Assembly (NCBI RefSeq): GCF_901709675.1 | Contig: NC_051092.1 | Coordinates: 2,112,491 to 2,176,490, forward strand | Direction of reading: 5' to 3' | Length of the DNA stretch: 64,000 nucleotides | Source: Syngnathus acus | Lineage: Eukaryota > Chordata > Actinopteri > Syngnathiformes > Syngnathidae | In this document: positions 1 through 21,700 of the stretch, piece by piece | Layout of the letters: every line of letters starts with the position of its first letter | Numbering within the stretch: position 1 is the stretch's first letter | Made by a program: the position numbers and the translations under genes | Notes under the pieces: model-generated | What the model saw: only the letters and a program-made list of their open reading frames with translations | Told to the model about the DNA's origin: nothing | Database searches by the model: none

Positions 1-84
1 AGATGAAAAGCAGCTGGACAAAGATGAACGCAAAATAAGAGGCCCATGCCAGTCGGTGCTTGTCGTTGGCCTCGCTGGAGGCCA
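1..84 (-). other. Possible exon of an unidentified membrane protein, cut by the window edge
   Basis: On the minus strand a pyrimidine-containing acceptor ending in CCTCCAG at about position 85 is followed by an open frame reading EANDKHRLAW and then a hydrophobic stretch ending FVQLLFI at the window edge. The switch from polar to hydrophobic residues resembles entry into a membrane helix. I do not recognise the family. The frame runs off the left edge, so any downstream exons lie outside. It cannot belong to the same transcript as the stop-bearing piece at 726-825 unless that piece is skipped. It could be chance. Confidence 0.25.
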
Positions 85-386
85 AGTGTTAAATCACTCA
101 GCCTTTACTTGACACACACAAACTGAGAGGGGAAGGTCACCGCTGTAGCAAACACCCGTGACTAACAGACAAAAAGATAAGACACACACCAAGATAAAAA
201 AATAAATCACTCAAGTATAATGGCGATCTATTGGCAGGGTTTCAAGCATAGTTCAGTCGTTATTTTGGTGGGATTTCCACATTTTCTAATGAGTTCCAAG
301 TGAGACTCAACTAAGTGCTGTTTAAAAATACCTGTCTACTGTTTGTAATATACAACACAACAGGAGCAGCCAAGCTGTTGTCTCAT

Positions 387-392
387 TTTATT
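387..392 (-). terminator. Candidate poly(A) signal downstream of tmtc3
   Basis: AATAAA on the minus strand, about 1.07 kb past the tmtc3 stop. If it is used, the tmtc3 3' untranslated region would cover both unassigned coding-like pieces at the left edge, or this signal may serve another transcript. Confidence 0.3.
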
Positions 393-725
393 GAACCACC
401 ACCAATGGAAATGAATCACAAAAAAATTTGAAATAAAAAAAACAGTCACTTGGCAAGGCAGAAAATAATAGTACCGTTTGAACAGCCACGACAGTGATTA
501 CACACAGTTAGTTTGCATACAAAAACCATAATAAATAATGAATGTACAATCTTTTGAACACTTTCGGGGCTGCTAATAAACGGACAGTGTTGCACACACA
601 TTGTATTGCACGGTGGGGGCGGAGGGGCTGACGTGGCCGTCGATTAGCGTTAGCTTAGCACGGGCAGCAACAATAGCGCTAATGGCAACGACGGGAAGGC
701 AGGAAACGCGGCGGGAGATCAATAC

Positions 726-825
726 AGATTAGCGGGCGGTGACCAGGCCGAGGATGTTTTGCTCCATTTCAGGGGTGGGGCCTTCATCGTCCTCGTGGTC
801 ACTTCCTGGAATTGTGCTGCCACTT
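726..825 (-). other. Possible terminal coding exon, unidentified gene
   Basis: A minus-strand frame preceded by an acceptor-like AGTGGCAG reads IPGSDHEDDEGPTPEMEQ, then NILGLVTAR and a TAA stop. Nearly all codons end in G or C, unlike the AT-rich surroundings, which suggests real coding sequence. It lies 630 bases beyond the tmtc3 stop on the same strand, so it may be an alternative tmtc3 3' exon or the last exon of another gene. I do not recognise the protein. Confidence 0.3.
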
Positions 826-1456
826 AAGAGTGTGTGCAGAAAACGGGTCACGTGGCAACAAAACATCCAGAGGTTAAATACTAACTTGTGCTTCTTCTTG
901 ACCGACCGCCTATGCTGACTGACACCTTCATGAGGTGCAAAAAGAAGATCACTTTTTCTTAAATGTGGGCTAAGCATGGCAGTGAAGTTTAACGACTTGC
1001 CATAAAACAAAATCTGCACCAACGTCTTGCGTGATGAATTCCCCGTGATTTACAAGCGGCCGGTATTTGTGCCCATAAATAAATGCAGGTAACAGCTGCA
1101 CTTCAGCTTAAGTTGTGTGCACACACCTCTTCACATTGCGGTCCTCAACTTGTACTTCCCCCTTAACGACGTTCCATGGTTCCCTTTTAATCTTAAGTAG
1201 AGTCAATTGCCGGTTCGCTTTACACTACTTTTTTCAATTTGACACGGTATTTAAGTGTTGTGGGATTGTCGTTTATATTTGCGGTTCAAACTCATGATGT
1301 AAGCATTTGAACTACTATTTGCAGCAGTGCTCACTTCCGATCCTCCCCCCCTAAAGGTGGATAATAAGGGAGAAAAAGTCATTTTTAAAAAAATGTTCTG
1401 TGTAAAAATAGTCAGAGCTCTTAAAAAAAAAAAAAAAAAAGGCATAAAAATTGTGG

Positions 1457-11026
<9,570 letters not shown>

Positions 11027-12392
11027 GGCGCAGCGACGCCGTTCATGGATTGCTGTGCGGGAAAACAAAAGTGATTTTGGTTGGATAGGTTTGGGTGGTT
11101 AAACGATGTGCGATTCATTTGAGTTGTTTTTTGTTAAATTTTTATACACTGTATTCTGCATGGCAGCAAAAAGAGGAATTAGTTTACAAAAGCACAATCA
11201 GTGAAGTCGTAGTAGACGGAAAAACTATTAAAGCAATTGCATCCAGGTTCGAACCAAGAACTTCATAACTATGAGGCAAACGTGCTCATTGAGTTTCCAA
11301 CAAGCTATCTATAACATCACCTTGGTCAATATTGAGCATAGTAAAAAGAACAGTAAGTTCATTAGGACATAATATTCTCCCAGTCGACTTTAGACATTAA
11401 AGCAAGAGCGTTGAAAGACATACAACCGGAAGCTTGACAGCTGACTAAACCCCAAAACAGGGCGTAACTCGCGCTGTTGTGACCCCCTAGTTTGTACGAC
11501 AGTTTTTAATTTTCCAGGTCACTTTTGCAGCCCAAAAAAATCTTCACCGAACATTCTGCACTGCGTATTCTACAGGCAAAGCATCTTATCATTAGCTCGC
11601 CACCAGCCATGAGTTACTTTTGTAGCTAATGCTAGTTTTAGCCTTGCCACATGAGATGAAGGGGGGGTTTATCCTGGCATGTTCCATCAAATGAAGTCAT
11701 TCGTGTCGCCGCGTACCGTGTTCTCAAGAGGATCGGGGTGCAGTTACAGACGTGACAAGAATCAAATAAAATGATTGAATGTCAACCAAAAAGTAGATAA
11801 CACGATACAGCAAGGGGACTCCGAGTTGTGCGCACGCGCGAGCCAGATTCGGCTTGTCATGACGACTTCCGGGGCAGAGGCGACAGGACAAAAAAACGTG
11901 CCGGTGTCATTTGAAATCCGTGACAAAAATCAGATAAATTGCTAAATGTGTGTAACCCTATTCATACTTTTCAATTAATTGATATTGTAAAAATAAAATA
12001 AAACTAAAAATACATCGCAGTATCAACACCTTTTACACTCCGAACCGTTAGGGGCGGTATAGAGCGTTGTGCATGAAAAGAAAAAAGTGCCGAAAGAATA
12101 ATTCAACAACAAATATAAACGGTATAACCACGTTATATATATCATTTTTGAATTAAATGAAGTATGGATTTTTTTAAGATATAACGAGCTCACTGGGACT
12201 TTATACTGCTGGACAACGGAGAGGTAAATGATGTTATTCGAGATGATGCCACACTTATTGTCAACTCCGCAGGTTATATGCAGCTAAAGACTTGCTTCAG
12301 CATTTTGTGATGATATCAGCTTAATTGTACTTTTTTTAAGTGATGTTTTTGCTTTTGTTTTCTGACGGTCATCAGCTGTGTGTGACATCGCC
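11027..12392. promoter_or_regulatory. Head-to-head intergenic region, likely shared tmtc3/cep290 promoter
   Basis: About 1.4 kb separates the two start codons, which point away from each other. In human these two genes are also head-to-head over a very short interval, so a bidirectional promoter is likely to be ancestral. The stretch 11820-11900 is CG-richer than its surroundings and free of long AT runs, which makes it the best candidate core; the precise start sites cannot be read. No ORF of interest is present. The 5' non-coding exon of tmtc3 probably begins here. Confidence 0.5.
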
Positions 12393-15300
12393 ATGGCCGA
12401 GACGATTGTTGCATTCGAGTGGGATGAGATGAGGAGGATCGAGCCGCAGAACCTCCACGAATGTGACAAAGATGAATTGGACGATCTTGTAACGCGGGTC
12501 ACCTCGGTAACTATCCAACACGAATACACAGTGAGCCCAAAATAAATGTGCATAATTTTCTTTTGTGCATTTCATTGCTTTTTTTGTATGGCGTCTTTTC
12601 TTTCTTCCTCTCCATCCTTTCAAATTGTTTTTGTTCTTGCATCATTCCTTCCTTCCTTTTCTGTCTTTTGATATCATGGCATTGTACTTCATCCCTCCTT
12701 TTTCTACTTAAATATTTATTAACTTTATTGTATTTTCAGGCTTTCCATTTCCCTCCGTTCTCCACCACCTTTTTATTTTGCAGCGCTTATTGACTTGCTT
12801 TTCTTAAAATTACTTTTCTGCCTTTGTTTTGCACTTGTACAATACTGCTTTTGAATCTTTGTTATTGACTTAAATTGTTTGCTATTTTTTCCGCTATCTT
12901 AATTTAAAAAGTGTACACTTACCCCCCACCACCATATATGGAGTACATAATAAAATGTATCACTGAAACACCTGCTCTTGATGTTATTCCACTGTGGCTA
13001 TCTGTTATTTCACATGACGACCGTCCATGTATACAGAAATGTCTGCACTGCAAATCACAGTCAGAGTGTGATTGAAAAAATTCCAACATCACACAAAAAG
13101 TCTGCATATGGCGTGAGGGCTCATCCCGGGGAGCGTCAAAGGGTTAACTGCTATGCTTTGCTATTGAAACAAATAATCCAAAAGGCAGACCAGTTCTGGG
13201 GGGCAATACACGGTGAGAATTTTACGGCAAGATGGAAAAATGTCAGACCCGAGCATATGGTGATCATTTTCTTATAAAAGCTTTCATTGGCTTTTTTTGT
13301 TGGCATTGCAAGACCTCACAGGATGAGATTTTGCTAGGAAGCCTCCGTGACAATTTCCGTCTGCAATGAGGACTTTGTTAATCCGCCGTTTGAACTTGTG
13401 TGGCGTTGCCTGTATGGTTCATGACAATGCAATTGATAATTTCTTGTTTCTATTAGGGGTGTACTTTTTAATCAAGTAATCACAGATGAAAGCAGACTTA
13501 TCTTTCTGTTCAATCAAAATAAAGCATCTACAAACATCTGCTTTTACTTTGGAAAACAATGGTAAAATATTTTGCCTATTTTCTGACACGCGATGGACCA
13601 AACCATAAGTTGTAGTAATCAGCGTATCATTCAATTTCAGCAAAAACGTGTTATCCAAAATGGGCCCCTTGTTTCAATGATGCCACGTCGCATCAAACAT
13701 ACGGAAAAACCAAAATGGGCTCGCTTGTTTATTCGCTCACGAAGCGAGTTACGCCACACAGCATCAAACACACTAACAACCCCAAAACTTTACGAGTCGA
13801 CAATAAATCGTGTGGTGTGGCTTGTAAACACCCGTCAACAATCATTTCAAGGAAAAGTCGTGATTGAGGCGATTCATTATTTCGCAAATGTGTGGTCAAA
13901 AGGACCCTCTGAGCATTTGTTTGTCATCGGAATATTTATTGTCATCTTCTCGCAGGATCTTTTACAATCCATTGCCCCGCTGTGAGACACGACAGCAAAA
14001 TTGGCTGAGAAAATTTAGAAAACAAACTATTTAAGCTGTCAAATTTGAAGTCACAATTACGACTGAAATAAGTTGAAAATTAAAGCTGACGTGGAATTAA
14101 AGTTAACTGCTGTTCAAAAAATGAAAAGTATTACAGTGAAGCCTCCCCCCCCCCCCCGAGTTGCTGTTTTGACTGATGTGAACTCCGTATGTGAAAGGTG
14201 CAATTTCTATTCCTTATTTGGTGCCGTTCTTATGAGGTGCGTCTGATTTATGTTGCAGACTGAAGAATGGCGGCTGGAGCATCAAGCTCAGCAAGATGTC
14301 GTCCACGTACTGCGAGTGTTTCAGTCTCTGCTCAAGGTCCTTTTCTACTCTCGTTCTGCACCATCAACAACTACGCTATTTTACAAAACATTCAAATGCC
14401 ATTTTGTTCTCCTCTCGCTTCAGATGAAACATCAGGAAGCGTCTCTCGCCGAGCAGTTGATAGAAGAACAAGAGAAAAATGGTCGGTACCGATATTTGTC
14501 TGAAGAAAGACACTGCTTACATTGATTTTTGACAATAACCGTCTGCGGTGTAGAAAATAAACTTCAAGCCAAGATGTTGCGACTGGAGGACGAACTCAAG
14601 GTAAGGCTTAGTGTATTACAAAAATGTAAATCTATAGATCATATTAAAGGCTTGTCTATTGATATATTAAAAATGTATCAAGTAATTGCATTAATCAAAA
14701 ATGTTATAGTTTATCAACCCAGGATTGTTTTTTGATTGTTCCAAGATGAAAAACCAATTCAGCAATATGACATCAGAAGGAGCGATGCTGTACTCGCCAA
14801 TGTTTTGGAAACAGAGCTACTTGTTGACTACTGATTAATGCAAGTGGTTGCGCTGTGATTGTCTGAGCACCTTAAGAGGATTACGGCTAATTCCGAGCAT
14901 GGCGGCAGACTGGCTGCCATCCTCGTTTGGATTGCGTCTTCCCTTTTCTTTCTGAATTTTTGTACACAATCCAACTCGAGAACCCGTTAGTATTGCAAAG
15001 AAACTAATCTTGGTAGTCGACGTCTACCACATATGACCTAATATTACCTTTTTATTATCTTTTGGGGGGGTTTTTTTCTCCCTCGGTGTGCTCGGTCTCA
15101 GCACGCCAAGAGCGGCAATGGCGGTGGCGGGACAGACAGTCGCTTCTTGAGGAATGAAATCCGTCAGCTGGAGACGCAACTGGAACAGAAGGAAAAGGAA
15201 GTGAGCCACTTGAGGAGGGAGATGGGAGGAAGCAAAAAGACTACCGAGGAGGTGAGAACGTCACGTCGGCGTGACGACTCGACTCAACATTTTGAAAAGC

Positions 15301-18300
15301 GGTTTATAACATCAGTGCGACAACAGATGTGCGGTTGCTCTCCTAGTTGGTCCAGCGAGCAGAAGCGGCCGAGGACGAGGTGAAGACGTTGAAAAGAGAA
15401 GTACGTAGCCGCCATGTAAATAAAGCTTCCCTCCCCCCCGCCTCTCTCCACCTTCATCTTCTCCATCCAAACAAAGCTTTATGTCTTTCATTTTGTCATC
15501 CATATTTTTTTTCCTTACATCTTTTCCACTGTTCTCTCTGATCTTCTTTGCCAAAGATAAAAAAGCTCAAGAAGAAGGTAAGACTCGTATGTTGTGCAGT
15601 CAAATTAGATTTACAGACTCCGATTCCATCGCCAACCCTTCGTCGTTAGCTTGGTCCGAACGCAGAATGTTTTATAAATTTAAGCAAAACGTCTTCTGCA
15701 TCAAAGGTCTTGAATATGGATAAAAGTATCTAAACCTCTCCTGGGTCAGAACACGCAGCTCCAGCGAGATGTGGACTTTTATCAAGGAGAGTTGGAGCGT
15801 AAGGAGTCGGCTGCGTCCAAAGAGGAGACCGCCGAAACTCAGAGGAAGCTCAGCTCAGCCAACCGCCAGCTCTCCCAGTGCCTGGACGACCTTCAGGTAC
15901 GCCGCTCACCTTCTCTAGATGACCATCTCCACAGATCTGGTTTGACTTCCATTTAGCAAGCGGAAGATGAGATCTCACGGCTGAAGGAGGACAACCTCCA
16001 CATGCAGAAATGTGTGATGGAGTCAGCCAAGGAGATGGAAAAGATGAGCGACGAGTACAACCAGATCAAGATGGCCGTGCATCAGTGCGACTCCTTGACC
16101 GACCAGCTGAGGAAAGAAAGAGATCGTGCCGAGCTGCAGGTAAACAGCCTCCTCCGTGACCACTCGCGTCTTCATGTTCCTGACATGTTCTTCATGTGCA
16201 GGTCAGAGAGCTGACGCAGAAGATTAACTCCATGACGGAAGAGGACGACCCCATTATCGCAGCAGTGGACGCCAAAGTGGATCAATGGAAGGTTGGCGAC
16301 TCGATTAACTTTTTGGCAGTTTTTTCCACCCAGCAGCTGGTAGAAATTTCAGAGTAGTCTGAGAAGACACGCAATGTGCAATCTCGATTTGTCAAAAACA
16401 AGAACTTTGATCAAAAATATGACATTTGAGGCTCGACTGCTTTCAAGCTGGTAGGCAGATGTTCGCCCACGTTTACGATGTGTTCGTGACTTGACAGAAA
16501 GTGCTGTCTGAAAAGGATGAGGAGATCTCAGTGTATCAGCAGATGATCCGTGACCTTCAGCACAAATTGCGTGTGGCCCAGTTGGACTTGGACAGGAGCA
16601 ACATTGTCACCTTGCAGCAGGTTTGCTCCACTTTGATGTCGTCTCCTAAACATGTCGCCGGTACTGACCGAAACGAGTGTTGGGGCAAACTCTGCAGGCC
16701 GTGGAGGAGCGAGATGATCAGTTAAAGATTCTGAGAGGGCAAGTGGAGCAGTTTACAGGCGAAATGGAGAAGCAGACGCTGCTCATGGAGGGACTCAAGG
16801 TGCCCAAACAGGAAAGTGGAGGTAAATAGGTGAAACACTTTTTGGTTTGTGACAAAACATTTAAATAGCGAACACATAAGTCTGTAATTGAAAAATTGCT
16901 TTGACACAAGGTTTTTGCATTCCCAATTCAAGTTCTGAGTTTTTTGTTGTTTTTTAATACTTTGTTTTTGTGTTCCAAACAAACCACTTACAATAATTTG
17001 GGTTTCCTTATCAAAATAATTCCAACATGTTTCCTCTCCCCAAAGTACTCTAATTGCGATGTTTAGTACAAAACGAAAAAATTTTCTTGAACTGAACACA
17101 AAACATATGCGAATCCAAAACAAAAATCAAAAACATCTGAATGTGTCACCTGATCGCAAAAAAAAAAAAAAATGTTGAGCAAAGGAAATCCTGCTGCTTT
17201 GAAGCTCTAAAAAAAATGGATTTGTGTTTAAGCGCTGGTCCCGCAGAGAAAGATGGAGGAGCTCGCGTCCATCGAGATGAGAGCGGCGGAAGCGGAGGCG
17301 GCTTTAAAACGAGCCGAAGCTCACGCCGAGGAAAAAGACCGAGAGCTCATCGAGGCCACCAAGCGCCTGAGAGAGTACGAACGTGTAAGCCAATGACAGC
17401 ACACACAAGTCATTCATGTGATGCCGTGTCTCTGTCACAGTGTGTCCAATCGCTTCCATTCCACGCTTCTGCGAATAGCTCCAGACACAAGACGTTGCAT
17501 AATGAAGGCTCTTTTTCCACGTTCCAGGGCATTTATGGCCTGCGGGAAGCCATCGGTGAGATCAAGGAGTGCAAGAGTCAAATTCAAAGGAGAGATTTGG
17601 AGTTAGAATCCATGACCAAAGACATCAACCAAGCGTACATGATGATCGATCAGCTCTCCGAGGAAAATGAGGACTTTCGAGAAAGACTGGGTGATGTTTT
17701 TCCTCGTGGCATTACGACAACAACTAAGAAAAGTTCTGTACAAGAGACAATTTGTCTGATTCTCGTTATGCTTTTTTTTTTTTTTGTGCAAAGGCTATCA
17801 ACCCAAACAGGAAGTGGACCTTGGCGAGTTCAGACGAGCCAGAGACCTTAAACAACGGCAATACAAAGCCGAAAACCAAATACTTGCTAAAGAGGTAAAC
17901 GCAATCCAAAGTACTGCTTTGTGATTAATAAATTAGGACGGGCATTGCAAATTAATGCAATTAATCGTTTAGACCCAACGCCAAAGTTTTTATCGGATAT
18001 TTTTTGGACCTGACTTCCTGTTCAGATTGAACGTCTTGAAGAGGAACGACTGGAGATGAAGAAACAAGTGCGACTTCTGGCCAAAGAGAAAGGTGACTTC
18101 ATCACTCTTCACTTAAAAGATGCCAACTTCAAATATCACACATTTTAACTGATCAACTCTGTTGCATCATCAAATAAATCAGTGGCCATTTTGTTTCCAA
18201 AGGAGCCATTTTGAGGTCATTTCCAAAAGGTGTTTTAAAAAGGAACTGATCCTGGATTTTGATCTGACCAAAGTATCAGTGCTTTGTATAATTTTGTCTT

Positions 18301-18761
18301 CACCCAAATTTGTGTCCACAGGGCTGCCACCGTCCATCTTGGCGGATGTCTCACACAGCACAAGGAAGCCGACAACTCGCACAGATGAAGAGCTACGAGC
18401 CAAGGTCAGCTCCAGGGAGACCGCAGCACGTTTTCCAAAAGACATTTTAAATCATTTACGAGGATATTGTTTACAGAATGAGCATCTGGAAGAAGAAGTG
18501 AAAATGCAGAAGAGACAGATGGAGCTCCACAAGACGCAGTTTCAGCTCAAGTGTAATCAGAATAAAATAGAATATCAGAATCGTTTCGACTCAGCTTCCG
18601 CTTGATCTTTGCGTTTGACTATTTTCTGTCTTCTCAAAGTGGAGCAGCTCTCCAAGGAGAAACGAGATGTGGAGGCTGCACTCAAGGACGTCCTCCAGGC
18701 TTTGAAGGCCAAGGAGACCAGTCCATCCGACGCAGACTCTGGTATTTCCGGTCTGGTGGAT
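12393..18761 (+). other. cep290 exons 1-19 (N-terminal third)
   Basis: Exons: 12393-12506, 14259-14336, 14424-14481, 14554-14600, 15102-15251, 15347-15400, 15557-15577 (microexon IKKLKKK), 15750-15896, 15957-16139, 16202-16291, 16498-16620, 16698-16821, 17233-17384, 17528-17690, 17794-17894, 18026-18092, 18322-18404, 18477-18552, 18640-18761. Exon 13 must start at 17233 (after TTTAAG) rather than at the tempting CCCGCAG at 17246, because only that choice keeps the frame. The first intron is 1.75 kb; the others are mostly below 500 bases. Confidence 0.85.
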
Positions 18762-21700
18762 GTGAGTAATCTCCCCGACGATCTTTTAACCCTGACAGTC
18801 AACCCGTTCCTGTCTTCTGTGGGCTGTTCCCATGGCGGCCATCAAACAAACTTCCCGAACCTCAGATTTCCAGGTTGCTCAACAGGATTTTCATTTTCCT
18901 GCATCCAGACAGAGGTCATGGGGAAGCACCTGACGTCAGACCTCAAGTCTCAAATCCACCAACTAGTGGGCAGAAACGAGGAGCTCCGTCGGGAGCTTAA
19001 GTCCACCCGCGAGGAAGCGACTGGCAGTGTGGCTCAACTCGCCGTAGCCAAAGAGAAGGTACAGAGGCAGGAAGCCGCCGCCATTTTAATTTGAGTACAA
19101 AGCGACCTGGCTTGTTTTGACTTTATATGGCGTGTGGTGTCAGATGAGCCACCTGGAGGCCAAGCTGGAGCACCTGAGGAAGTCGGGCGGTATCGGTGGC
19201 GCCATCTTCCAGCCATTGACCATCCCTGAGGGCCTGGAAGCCAGCAGCACAGAGGTCATCAACTCCTTGAACGAATACGTCGTTCGACTGCTTCAGGTGT
19301 GTGAATGTGTGATTTAATGAATACAAAGCATTAGTTCATGTTTTCTTTTTCGTTATCGATGCCAACTAGGAAGTCCAGAACCAGGAGAACACGCGGGACA
19401 AGCTGACGACGACACTGGAGGAATACAAAGAGAAGTTTGCCATTATTAGCCACCAGCAAGGGCTTCTGTATGAGGAGTACCTCAGGTTCGGAGGATTCTT
19501 GCGGATTGCACTGAGGTGGTCGAATGCTGACATTTTCTAGAAATCTGTGATTTTTGTGCAGTGAGAAGTCGCAATGGGACAAGGAGAAAGAAGCTTTGAC
19601 GAGCACCAGAAGCAAACTTGAAGAGAAACAGCAGTTGGAGGATGTTAAACTCCAGCAGTTCAGTGTAAGCAAGATGAACTTTCCTCACTTCGTGTACTGC
19701 CGCAGCAGGGCAGGAACTAAAGACCAGGCTTTTTTTTTTTTTTTGCACTTTTGCCTTTCACGTGTAATTAAGCCAAGGGGGTGCACACTTTTACACAGAC
19801 ATAACATCCCACAGTCAAGATGGTTGGATGACTTTACTGCTAGCATCTGCTGTGATGTCTCAAATTGTTGTCAGAAAAAAAAACTTTTATTAACATTTCA
19901 CTTGACTCCTACTACAAGGACCTACTGGAAGCCCTTGAGAAGGACCCAGAGGAACTCAAGCGGCATCTGAGCGAAGCGCTGCGCAAGTTGACCGTTGCCA
20001 AAGTCAATGAGAAGAAGCTGACTCGACGCTGTACCACACTGATGGAGCAAGAGCAGCACCTGCGTAAGGAAAATGGCCGACTGAGGGACGCCGATGTTCA
20101 AATGCAGACAGCCGTCACGCAGAGGATGGGCGACTTGCTCAGATACAAGGCAAGCGATTGTTTCATTGGGAGCAGATTTCTGCCTGGCGTTTATCCACTT
20201 TATTTATGCTTCCATCTTTTGACTTTTTATATGCCCAAAAAAAACCCCCGGCTGTCCTATTTACAGTAGCCATTTTTGTTTTACCCCAAAAAAGGAAACT
20301 GCAGCGTACAGGGTGGCAGCCTTACAGAAGGCCTTGGACGACAGCGTGCCGGCGTCGGAGCTGGAGAAGGCCAACAGGCAGTACACGGAGCTCACCGTCA
20401 AATACAGAGACGTGCTACAAAGAGACGGACTGCTGGTCAAGAGGACCACAAACTTGGAAAATCTGGAGGTGTGCAAACACACCCCTTACGAGAGGGGTTC
20501 CACTAGTGGAACACAAGATCCCTGAGATTGTTATTATTGTCCCTTCAGAGTGAGAATGCATCTCTAAGAGGACACGTGGCTACCATTAGCAAGGAGCTGG
20601 AGATCGCCAAGGAGAAGTTACACACGCTGGAGCACGCGTGGGAGAATGCGAAGCTGGAAATAAGCCAGGGCGATGCAGAGAAAGGCCCAGACGAGGGGGC
20701 GTCGGTCGCCCGGCGGATGGCCACGCTGGAGATGAAGGAGCTCAACGAGCGTCAAAGGGCGGAGCACGCCACCGCCATGTATGAACGGATGAGGAGCTCA
20801 CTCAGCAAAGTGGAGGAGCGCAACAGTGAGCTGGAGGCCAAGTTTGCTGAGGTAGGGCAACTTTTCCGGGGATAAAAAAGTTTCACATTGAATCGTTTGA
20901 ATTCGCTACGTTCCCGTCCTCAGCTGACCAAAATGAACGTGGAGGCACAGCACCTGGAGCGAGAGCTGAGGGACGAACTGGCTGACTGTGTCACGAAAGC
21001 GGCCGGCGACGCCGACCGGGCGAGGATCGCACAGCTGGAGGCCGCCGAGGCACAACTGCGCTCCGAGCTTTCAAAGTGGGCAAAAAAAATCTATTTTTTT
21101 TTAATGATATTATTGTGACAGCGTTATGTATTTTTAATCACGCTTGATAGACTTCGGGAGGTTTCCGACATTGCCATGAAACAGGCGTCAACTTTCCAGG
21201 CCAGACAACATTCTAAAGATAAGGAGGTGGAATCTTTGCGGAAACAAATCTTAGACTACCAGGTAATCACCCACTTTACTTACGCTAGCTTCTATAACCA
21301 CTGTTTTTATGGAACAAGGGTGTTTCAACTCGGTTCTTGAGCCCGTCCAAAAAATCCAAACACAGAATAAGGTCCAAAACATCCTGTCCAATCTCTAATT
21401 TCTCATCAGTCTCAATCGGACGAGAAGGCCCTGGTTGCCAAGCTCCACCAGCACGTCGTGGCTCTGCAACTCAGCGAGGCGGATTCCTTGGCTAAGTTGT
21501 CCGCTTCGGCCGCCCACGTCCGACATTTGGAGGCACTCTTGCGGCGCACCGAACAACGTCTGGATACCAGCGAGCGGACGCTGTTCCAGGCCCGGCAAGA
21601 GGCTGGCAGCCGGTGCCGGCGCCTGCGGCAGACAGTGCAGTCCCTGCGCCGGCAGTTTGCTGGCGCGCTGCCGCTGCAGCAGCAGGAGAAGTTCTCGTCC

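Noticed and set aside
17246-17384. Acceptor CCCGCAG at 17246 for cep290 exon 13
   Set aside because: It puts the exon out of frame with the preceding one; the acceptor TTTAAG at 17232 restores the frame and matches the paralog.
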